DNA from: Scilla litardierei
Taxonomy: Eukaryota > Streptophyta > Magnoliopsida > Asparagales > Asparagaceae
Direction of reading: 5' to 3'
DNA length: 64,000 nt
Assembly: GCA_030789695.1 (NCBI GenBank)
Contig: CM061140.1
Coordinates: 82,832,422-82,896,421, forward strand
Shown here: piece by piece, positions 55,243-64,000 of the stretch
How positions within the stretch are numbered: position 1 is the first letter of the stretch
How the letters are laid out: every line of letters starts with the position of its first letter
Notes under the pieces: model-generated
Seen by the model: only the letters and a program-made list of their open reading frames with translations
Database searches by the model: none
Told to the model about the DNA's origin: nothing
Translations under genes and position numbers: made by a program

Positions 55243-58228
55243 TGTAACGGTCGGTTTCTGAATGTGCTATCTTTGTGCACGTGCTCTTGGTCGTGCACGT
55301 GTTTATTTTTGACTCTACTTGTTTTGGAACATTATTGTGTGATATGTCGTTGTGACCCTCTCTGAGAGTACTACAATTGTGGTGTTGGCTTGCAACATCA
55401 TTTCACGGGTTGTTCTCCCACGAATTGACTTTTTCTGAAGAGACGTCGCGTTTCTCGCTTTTGGCTCGAGACGTTTTTATTTTTAATTTTGTTTTTCGTC
55501 ATCAAAATTATGATCTGTTCCCTCTGAATTCTTTATCTTGTCGTCCCGGTTGCCCCGGTATTTTTTTTATAATTTTTGGGCTCCGTTTGAGCTATGTGCA
55601 CAGTTAGACCCAATTTATTACAATTTTAACCCTAACAATTTAACCCTAAAATTAACCCTAGATCTAACTAAATGGCAGCCCCACGATTAGACCCCTCCTC
55701 CTACTCACGTGGGCCCCACCTCTATAAGTAAAACATAGGGTTGCGTTATTTTTTTTTCACAGCAAACGTTTTTTTCCGCAGCCGGCCCTAGCGCTCAAAC
55801 CCTCACCCACGCAAAACCCATCTTCTCATCGACCTCACCCACGCCGGAGGCCGCTGCCTCCGCCGATCATCTCCGGCAGCCTCCCCCAACTCCCCTCTCT
55901 CGCCTGCGACCCCGTACGCTGCCCCTCGCTGCCGCTACAGCCGTTGATCCGCCGAAAAACATGCACAGCAGCAGCAGCAGCATGCAACGGCCACCGCCGC
56001 CGCTGCCGCCGCCGTGGATCACCCTCTGCCCCCTCTCGCCGTTGACAGCGACCACAGGCCGCAGATCCGCTGAAAAAAATGTGTTTGCTCGCTGTTTTGC
56101 GTATTTGGCGCCGTCCCGACGCGTCGCTACGATCTCGTCGTTGTCTCTCGCTGTGGGAGTCATCCGACAGCCTCCTGCATCCTCTAGTGGCGTCTTCCGA
56201 CGTCACGAGCATCACTTGTGACTCTCGACGTCGTAGGCGTATCGTACGACGAACCGTTCGTCCCGAGTTGTTGTTACGGTTTCCTGGAAACCGTAGAACG
56301 CCTTTTCGACGCCCCTAGCCCGCTGTCCGCACTCTCTGTCCACTACCAGAGCGTGTCTGGCTACGCTGCCCGTAGCCGAGACACCGCTAGAAGACGATCC
56401 ATAGCCGTGCTAATCAGATCGGTCGCCGTTCAGACTCTACTTCCTGTTCGCACCAAACCCCGGAGAGGTTAGTTCCCGAAACTCGTAGCGCAACCCAAAC
56501 CGTAGCCAAAACTGAAACCTAATTAAAAATGGCAACTTAACTCATTAAATTTAATTTCTGCTCTTTTAAAACGATGTGGAACCATAGACCGACGATCGGA
56601 CTTTTTGACTGTGCACATAGGATAGAATCGTCGGATAGGCTGGTCGGACAACTCGACTCGTGACTGTTAGGGTAGCCACGCTCAACCTAGAAATGAACTT
56701 AAATAGGAATTTTCTAAAATCGCGACCTGACACCGTCGTCGTGACTGTTTCAGACAGACTACCGCGGACGCGACGACTGGACGCGACGCCCCGGACAGAC
56801 GACCCCCACGCCACCGCAGGCAAGTGTACCCACTTGCGTTTTTGACGCGTCTTGGTCTTAAATTGTTAGAACTGTTAGACTGTGAGTGTTTAGATTCCGG
56901 ACGTGAAATGATAGCGTCTGGGTCACCCTGACGACTTAGACTTGACGACGAAGTCTAAGTCCGGCGAACAATAACTTGTGACACTTTAGGATTATCTTGT
57001 GTGTGCGTGCGTGTGGACACCCTAGAATAACTCTCCCGTACACTGGTCGTGTCTTGTCACCGTTATACACACTGGTCGTGTCTTGTCACCGTGTTACAAA
57101 AAGCCTTCGGGCGTTTCAGATGCTCTCCTTGCGGGAGTGATCTCCGTGTTACAAAAAGCCTTCGGGCGTTTCAGATGCTCTCCTTGCGGGAGTGATCTCC
57201 GTGTTACAAAAAGCCTTCGGGCGTTTCAGATGCTTCCCGAGCGGAAGTGATCTCCGTGTTACAAAAATCCTTCGGGCGTTTCAGATGCTCTCCTTGCGGG
57301 AGTGATCTCCGTGTTACAAAAAGCCTTCGGGCGTTTCAGATGCTCTCCTTGCGGGAGTGATCTCCGTGTTACAAAAAGCTTTCGGGCGTTTCAGGTGCTT
57401 CACTAGCGGAAGTGATCTATGTACTTCTTGTCCTGAGTTCTGGGGTTTGGGGTAGGGTTGAGCGTGCGCACGGGGAGAGGGTCTGATCCCCCTCAACCCG
57501 TAAGGTGTGAACCCTTCGTGTCGTGTCGTGACGTGTCGTGTCCTACTTGTCTTGTCTGTCTTCGTCTTGTCCTGACACCTTTAGGTTAGTCATGTAGTCG
57601 GTAGCACACGCTACGACTACTGTCTGCTACGTTTTACTTTCCTGCTACGTTACTTCTCTTGTACTTGTTGTAACCCAGCATGCTAATCAACCAGTAAAAC
57701 GATGTTTAATAGTTCAGTACACTTGCAGTAGAGTCTGACTTTTTGTTGTAGACTTTACCTGACGTACAGTTCCTTTCTTTGGTACTGTACGTCAGGTGTC
57801 CAGCCGGAGTACGACGACCAGACCGAGCTACCAGAGGACGTAGAGCCGGAGGACGTCGATCCTGAGAACGTTTCCGAGGACGATCAGAGTTAGAGATCCC
57901 CACTGTTGACCCGGAGGTTCCACTTTAGTTGTTGGGTGCGTAGCACCTTTTGTTTTCCTGTCTAGGTTGGGTGCTTGCACCGGTAGTTTCCTTTTCTGCA
58001 GTTGTAGCCCTACGGGCGTTTAGACTCTTAGTACTTTGGATATTTATTTTGGAATAAAATGATTGTCTTTCTTTTTCGTACTTTTATTGTGTTGTACTAA
58101 CATGCAGTGACCTGTACCTTCGACTTGGTGTACCACACAGACGCTTATTGGGTCCGGGCTTCTCGCCCCGGCCTAAGCGGGCCTTAGTCACGCTTCGCCT
58201 CCGTTGTTTTGGAAGGCGGGGCGTAACA
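55243..58228 (+). repeat. CHR-B 3' LTR (2986 bp)
   Basis: Matches 38159-41210. Ends GGGGCGTAACA, then GAGCC. Confidence 0.95.
57089..57418 (+). repeat. 55-bp tandem hairpin repeat, 6 units (3' LTR of CHR-B)
   Basis: Units at 57089, 57144, 57199, 57254, 57309 and 57364: one fewer than in the 5' LTR. The variant CTTCC...GGAAG stem closes the third unit here. Confidence 0.92.
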
Positions 58229-58233
58229 GAGCC

Positions 58234-60436
58234 CCGCCCAGTTCCGGCCATACTCCGGCCACCCCGCAGCTCCTCCTCAGGCCAAACGTCTCTCCGGCCA
58301 TTTCCCCAACTGCCACTGTCGATCCTCTTCCACCCGCTGGCAGCCAAGCCATGACAGCCCATATAAACTGTCGAATATCCCATAAAAACTGCCGCACGAC
58401 CTGTCCACAGCCGCCCCTCATCCCCTCCACATCGCCGGGCAGCCCCTCAAACCCCCTTGACGGCCACCTGCACACCCATTTGCCGCAGCCCCATACAAAC
58501 CGCAAGCCTCCCTCTCCCAATGTCGAGCCTCCATAAATTAGCCCCCTATCAACAGATCTGAGATCTCCCCTTGCCGAAATCTGCCCTCTCTCCCCCATCT
58601 TGCCGCAAGCACCCTCTCTCCCAAAACTGATCGGCCATCTCCCTTAGCCATTGCCGCACCCTCCTTCGTTCCTCTATATTGCCGAGCCTACACAACAGCC
58701 CTCTCTATTAAAACTATTGTTAACCTCCTCATCTTGACCGAACACCCGAGGCTGAGGTCTCTCTGCTCGCGGTCATCTGCTCCTCCATGACCGTTGCCTG
58801 ATGTCCGCGTCTTTCCGACGCCGTAGAACGCCGTGTGGCTGTCCTCCCCCTCTGTGTCGTTGTTCGATGATCGTGTCGCTACCCGGATAATCGTCGTTCG
58901 TTGTTGATGTCCGCCATACCCTCGCTCGTTACCGGAGTCCAACCCCTGACGTCGCTACCCGACGTCAGTGAAGCTCTCGTGTCGTGTTAAGGTATACCTG
59001 AACCGTAGGAACCCGCACCCGCATGTTAACAAGATAAAAACTGTGATTTCATTATTTGGATTAAATCACTAATCGAAGATAATAATATGGGACTGTATGT
59101 TGGATGTTTGATTTGGGACACATATGAAGTTCTGGACTCCGTTGAATTGGGACTTGCAGCACGTCTCTTTCAGCAAGTGAAACTTGCCAGTATTTGTTTA
59201 GGCCATGTTTAGGCCAATTTGTGAAATAGCGTAAAAAAACTTGGCGATTAAATGATAGTCACCTAGACGCCCTTACTAGATCTAGCTTGACAACGAAGCT
59301 AGATCCGACACCTTTGCTATGCTATCATTTCATGTCGTATATCACGTTTACTTTCAAATTAACTGTACACACTTTTAACTGCTTATTGCCATGTTCATGC
59401 ATCTTGCCATGTCATTCCATGCATCAACTTGCTCTATTATGATTGTGTAGCACACGCTACTTTAAATTGTAAGCTGCGGCGAGTAGGATTTTGACTCTTA
59501 CATATTGATTGAGGATAGGAACCTGCAATGCACGCACACCCCTATGCCAAATACACTTCCTGGCTCGTGATCCAGAAGCGAGCACAGTATTGTTGGCAAA
59601 AAACCATCGCTCGATACACATGGAGGGGTAGGGTTAAGCGATCACTTGAGTGTAGAAGTGTGTCCGTACAGCCACTTCAACCAAAAGGCGTAAACCCTGT
59701 ACACATCGTGAATACAAGTTAATCATGAAATCGTGAATATTGTTTAGTAGCTCTCGCTACGACGTGTCATGCATTGCAAGTATCATGCTCCTTTTAACTG
59801 CTGCATTCATTGAGATAATATGCCATGTCATCTCGTTTTAACTGCTGCATTCATTGAATTATCATGTCATGTCATCGTCATTATTTTAGAACTACTGGTT
59901 GTACTCTTTACTTTTACGTTTCCTTGTACAAAAGTCTCTCGTCCCTTTTTGGAGATTTTTTGCTGACATGTGCCCTTTTCTCTTTAGGTGTCACATGTCA
60001 GGTTTTGAACTTGAGTTAGTTGCTGAGGACGACTAGCTGTTGACGTCCAGTTCGAGGACACCGGAGTTCTTCCCTTAGTCTCAGCTGGTGACTTTCTCTT
60101 AGTTATTGTTAACCTTCCTATTAGCTGTTGTTAGGTTGTTCGGTGCATAGCACCATTTCTTGTTTTAGTTTCAGCCATGCTTGGGCCTTTCTTTTCAGAC
60201 GCTGTATTTTTCTTTATGACTATCTCTGTATGTTTGGAATAAAATCTATGGATGTTGAATGTTGGATAATTTTAATTGTCTATCTTTCTTTATTGTTGTT
60301 GTTGTTTCGTCGTAATGCAAAGAACCTGCTAATGTATTAAATTACCATACGCTTATCAGACTGTAGCTTCACAGTTCCAAGTCTGAGCGGACCTCTTCAT
60401 GTCTCGCCTTCCATACTTGGGAAGTGACGCGTGACA
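58234..60436 (+). repeat. LARD-2 5' LTR, second part
   Basis: Continues from 38158. C-rich leader (58234-58680), donor-like GTTAAGGTATACC (58986), hairpin GATCTAGCTT-GACAACG-AAGCTAGATC (59279-59305), GGTAGGGTTAAGCG...AAGGCGTAAACCC (59627-59696), CTGACATGTG/CACATGTCAG (59963-60001) with ORF MSGFELEL, GGTGCATAGCACC (60141-60153). Ends GCGTGACA at 60436. Confidence 0.85.
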
Positions 60437-60574
60437 GGTTTTAGTGGTGGCATATGCATGTCCTCTTTGTATCTGCGAAATATCGAAACAACGGTAATAA
60501 TAAAACATCCATTAAAATATTCGGAACATTCAAGTCATAAATCTGAGTCTAATCTGAACATTTTCTTGTCTTAG

Positions 60575-60634
60575 ATGGCTGGAAGACGTGTTACCCGAGC
60601 ATCTTGTCTCAGTATAATAGGGGAGATCCATTAG
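60575..60634 (+). pseudogene. Gag stub of LARD-2
   Basis: MAGRRVTR followed by 11 unrelated codons and TAG. The first eight residues equal the CHR-B Gag start, so the LARD family descends from a CHR-B-like element. Confidence 0.65.
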
Positions 60635-61624
60635 ACCTGGACCATAGGAAGATTTAGTTAGACGCTCGTGCTTGCTAGTTAGGCATCCATGATTGATAGT
60701 TAGACATTTTGCTAAGAATTGGTATAATCATCTTAGGAATTTCCTTAGTGGTTTCTTACCTAGCTCAGACCATATTAGATTTCTAGAGTTTCTTTAGTCG
60801 TTCGCTTGGGTCCATCAATTTCGGGCCCAACAGAACGTGATCAGGATTCCCTAAGGACCCTTCCCTGAGATCTTTATTACAGTATAGTTCATTAGAGAGT
60901 CTTAATGCTAAGTTCCTCCTAATCTTTAGTCGGCCCGGTAATTAGAACCCCTGATCTTTATCATTTTTCCTAATCATTACACTTCTGTGTTATCGACCGT
61001 AGAATTCCATCGTAGCTTTTCATGAATCATATCCTAGGCGTATTCATCATGCGATCATAATCTTTGCTCTCGATTCACATGATCGCTTCATAACGATTAT
61101 CGTTAATTTTTCGAATCTTTCCCATTACAAATCCTGATTCCTCTAAAAGTATTTTCGATATTCCTTATTAAATTCTTCGCTCAGTTTAACTTCTTTGGAA
61201 ACCACTTATTATATACTTAGATTTCCTACTTTTCGGTTGAGTTAAAATTCATTCTTGGATTTTGAAACCCTCTTGGTCGTAATCTTTAGTTACTATCTCA
61301 TAACCATTTTCTAAGCTATATCTTTTGTATTTCAGTTGTAAAACTTTATTACTATTTTAATAATTCAATATATCATCCCTTTCTTTCTATACTACTAAAA
61401 TTAATTTTTTTACCACTTATCGTACATACTTTTAAAACATTTCTAAGCTAAAAAGGACTTCAATTTCTAGTGTATCAGTTTTATATTCATCGTGCCCATA
61501 CTTCAAAGAATCTTTGTATAAATCTATTTTCATTTGCAATACCTCACCCTACTCATTGTTTTCTTCGTCTACTTTTTTCCATTTTTTAAAATTTTACCAT
61601 CTGCTCGCTATTTCTACATATTTT

Positions 61625-61671
<47 letters not shown>

Positions 61672-63533
61672 TATCATATTTTACTCATCCTTCTTTTATC
61701 TATTTAATTATTTAGAGCAATATTTTTGTCCCACCCAACCAGGCTATCTCCTTATCCATGCCTCATCGAAACCCGTCCATTCCGGTCTTGTTTCATTACG
61801 ATATTTGATCTTGTTTCCCTTTCTATTGCTTAGTCATCATACTAGTACTTGCCGTTGCCTATGTCAACCTTAGTATAGTATGGTGGGCCCATTAGTATAT
61901 ATTGTGATGTCGTTGTGGTGCATGCATATAGGTAGGGTGTGTGAACCCCTGCGTACCACTCATGTATGAGTGTGCTACCCTTAATACATGAATGATTGTT
62001 TCTTGTGTTATTTATGCATACTCAGTGATATAAGTAATATATATATGAAGTGGTGTGTATGATTGTATTTATAAATATATGTGTGGATAGCTAAACCTTT
62101 AGGGATGTCTGGGTATATTAGAATTAGTGTTGGAATATCTACTAGTGGTGTATGTAGTTCAAGGTACTTGTAAATGCTTGAAATAGTATACTAGTAAGTC
62201 ATGTGCTTGTTAGGTATAATGATAATAGGTGTACCTATAGTTAAGCATGTATGCCCAATATAAGATCTATATGTTAGTACGTATGAGCGTGTACTCGTAC
62301 ATAGATATGTATGTGCTAGTCATGGGTAGGTATGTACTTATTATATGACTATGTGTGTGATATACGTATGATAATAGGAGTATAATTTTGTATAGTATTG
62401 CTTGTCCTTACGGGATGTTGTGTATGTACGCGTATACCATGAGGTATGCACGATTATGGTATGATGTAACTATGTATGGATAAGTATAGGAATTAGTATA
62501 CTAATTATATGTAAATTGCTATGGTGTGAATATATATTATAGGTATGTGACTATACGATGTATGCATATATGGAATAGTGTATTTGATTGTATACGTGTG
62601 CTGATGTTTGTAATATTATTATGGTATGTATGTGGTTACGTTGGTAAATATAGATATATCTATATATATATGAGTGGTGTTGGTATAGGTATAAATATCG
62701 TGTTATGTATATAAGTATTCTGGTTCTGGTATGGGTCTTTGAGTCTCACCCATGCTTGAGTGGGTATACTCTAAGTATATTGTTATATTTGTATGTGGTT
62801 GGTGTATAGTACTATGAACATAGTAATGGATGATGTGTGTATAGTGATAGGTTTGGTTGTGCCTGGTTACGTTATGCACATGGTTATGGGTGACTATACC
62901 ATTATATAGTTATAGGTGTTGGTCGTGTAGTATAGTTAAGTACTAAGATTTTACATGTTTGAATGTATATATGCTAGCTAAACTAGGTGTGTAGAATGTG
63001 TTAAGTGTATAGTGGTATAAGTGGCATGTATGAATAGTATATTAGTGTGTGTGGGCGTGCACCATGCACGGGTAAATATGTGCTTAGATATAGGTGTTTG
63101 TGACTATGGTATGTGTGTTGTGTCTTGAATATAGTTATAGGATTGTATGTGATGTGTATATATGATGAAGTATCTGCGTGTGTTTGAATAGCTATATATA
63201 TTTGTGTGTGTGTGTAGTAGGGATGAATGAATATTATATATAGCAAACATGATTTAATATTGTATGGTGTGATTACATGTGTTGATATGTTTGGTGTTGG
63301 ATGTATACTAGGAGATATAGGGAGTAGTATACCCATGTTGTTTTGTTCATAGGTAGTTATCTATACGTGAAGTACTACGATTGTATTTGCTGGTGTGAAC
63401 TATTTTTATGTAAGTATGTATACCTTGGTTATGTGATAAGTGTGTGATAGCTATATAAGGGATGTACGTGACTATATGAATGATTAAAGTACGTGTATGA
63501 ATTTGACTGTTCATAATAGGTGTAAGTATAGAA

Positions 63534-63538
<5 letters not shown>
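60635..63538 (+). other. LARD-2 internal region, non-coding
   Basis: No coding signal. 60640-61000 aligns with reversed LARD-1 around 47450-47650 (ATATTAGATTTCTAGAGTTTC, TCGTTCGCTTGGGTCCATC). From about 61880 to 63530 the sense strand is poor in C and full of TATGTRTG runs, with conserved TACGGGATGT...GTATACC (62410) and GCACCATGCACGGGTAA (63058). Confidence 0.75.
61627..61670. repeat. (TG)22 microsatellite
   Basis: Uninterrupted TG repeat in LARD-2. Confidence 0.97.

Positions 63539-63630
<92 letters not shown>
63539..63630. repeat. (AT)46 microsatellite at the LINE 3' end
   Basis: 92 bp of pure AT directly after the LINE 3' UTR (minus strand), probably an expanded (TA)n tail. Confidence 0.95.
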
Positions 63631-63632
<2 letters not shown>

Positions 63633-64000
63633 CAGAGTAAGTAACTTCTATATTAAGTAGTGAATAAAATGTACAACGTGGTCTCAGCCTGAATGCGATC
63701 TAGGTGACTAGGGGAAAGGACACAAGCGTCGTCACCCTAGAACAAATAGACCCACATCCAAGCTCAGAGCCACACACCAAACTATATAAAAACAAAATAC
63801 ATTCACAAAGAAAATAGAGACAAAGCAAATCATACGTTGTCTCGGATATCCCAATTTGCAAAGGCATTTGCGTCTTCATAGTCAATGTCTTCCAAATTCC
63901 TTAGAATAGTGCGGACGTCACAAGCGATATCCTCAAATAGGGCTATCTTGGATTTACTGATATTATCAAATACACGTCTATTGCGTTCACGCCAAAGATG
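63631..64000 (-). mobile_element. LINE (non-LTR retrotransposon) 3' end
   Basis: Minus strand: the C-terminus of a reverse-transcriptase ORF, about 200 bp of 3' UTR ending ...TTACTTACTCTGCAA, then (TA)n. The 5' part lies beyond the window. It interrupts the LARD-2 interior. Confidence 0.7.
63830..64000 (-). CDS. LINE-type RT polyprotein C-terminus, partial
   Basis: Open from the right edge to TGA at 63830-63832, 56 codons: HLWRERNRRVFDN, then SKSKIALFEDIACDVRTIL, then ANWDIRDNV. W.ERN.R.F.N followed by an aliphatic helix is the usual end of plant proteins with a zf-RVT (reverse-transcriptase zinc-binding) region, in LINEs and their domesticated relatives. The catalytic domains are outside the window. 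No lesion is visible in this part. Confidence 0.7.
   Translation of the reverse strand, partial: HLWRERNRRVFDNISKSKIALFEDIACDVRTILRNLEDIDYEDANAFANWDIRDNV

Larger units (their letters stand above)
38159..58228 (+). mobile_element. CHR-B: Tekay/Del-like chromovirus with two introns, split by LARD-1
   Basis: LTRs 38159-41210 and 55243-58228, target duplication GAGCC (38154-38158 and 58229-58233), PPT, all gag-pol domains and a chromodomain. Three nonsense codons and one small insertion in gag-pol, plus the LARD-1 insertion in gag. Confidence 0.95.
37389..63630 (+). mobile_element. LARD-2: large non-coding LTR element, 5' part, interrupted by CHR-B
   Basis: 5' LTR 37389-38158 plus 58234-60436 (TGTCACGGTCAC...GCGTGACA), then the shared chromovirus leader, a 19-codon gag stub and about 2.9 kb of non-coding DNA homologous to the LARD-1 interior. 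The 3' LTR is outside the window. CHR-B sits in the LTR with target duplication GAGCC. A LINE truncates the visible interior at 63631. Confidence 0.8.

Noticed and set aside
61514..61873. 119-aa ORF with a VCVCVC run
   Set aside because: The run is the (TG)22 microsatellite read as codons; no family resemblance.

Overview
The window is about 64 kb of flowering-plant nuclear DNA made almost wholly of nested LTR retrotransposons. I see no intact host gene, rRNA, tRNA or CRISPR array. The lineages present are plant-typical: SIRE-type Ty1/copia, Athila-type Ty3/gypsy with a tRNA-Asp primer site, Tekay/Del-like chromoviruses with 3-kb LTRs, and large non-coding derivatives (LARDs). There is also a MULE/FAR1-type transposase remnant and a LINE 3' end. 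The species cannot be told from the sequence; a large, repeat-rich genome or a heterochromatic region is likely.

Layout. 1-8567: SIRE copia element on the minus strand (env-like ORF running off the left edge, pol, gag, PBS, 5' LTR), inserted in the protease of an older minus-strand chromovirus (CHR-C). 8568-9606: CHR-C gag/protease. 9607-19477: Athila-type element (5' LTR, PBS, gag-protease, no RT/RNase H/integrase, intact env-like ORF). 19478-22326: second copy of the CHR-C piece plus the Athila LTR, now a solo LTR flanked by TATGC target-site duplications. 22332-22909: CHR-C gag start and leader. 22910-23600 and 34665-36622: the two halves of the CHR-C 5' LTR, split by chromovirus CHR-A (23601-34659, target duplication AAACA). 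36623-37388: MULE transposase remnant. 37389 onward: LARD-2 on the plus strand, whose 5' LTR (37389-38158 and 58234-60436) is split by chromovirus CHR-B (38159-58228, target duplication GAGCC). CHR-B gag is in turn split by minus-strand LARD-1 (41423-50577). The LARD-2 internal region runs to about 63540, where a minus-strand LINE with an (AT)n tail enters. Order of nesting: LARD-2 contains CHR-B, which contains LARD-1; CHR-C contains SIRE, Athila and CHR-A.

Most notable observations. (1) The chromovirus gag-pol reading frame is interrupted at the gag/protease border by a 113-122 nt GT-AG intron at the same codon phase in CHR-A and CHR-B, with a decayed equivalent in CHR-C. Unspliced RNA would end just after Gag, and spliced RNA would encode Gag-Pol. 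A second intron (80 and 73 nt) sits inside the integrase catalytic domain of CHR-A and CHR-B. (2) The long R-U5-like part of the LTRs of CHR-A, CHR-B, LARD-1 and LARD-2 carries an ordered series of hairpins whose stems change by compensatory substitution while loops and linkers stay the same. The series includes a tandem 55-bp hairpin repeat and a short acidic ORF. (3) Two unrelated elements (SIRE and Athila) each place arrays of short GC-rich palindromes just before the LTR TATA box and again just before the env-like ORF.

All coding regions except the Athila env-like ORF (and the visible part of the SIRE one) carry stops or frameshifts, many of them C-to-T type. The autonomous elements seen here are therefore dead copies, but their decay is light enough to read their architecture.
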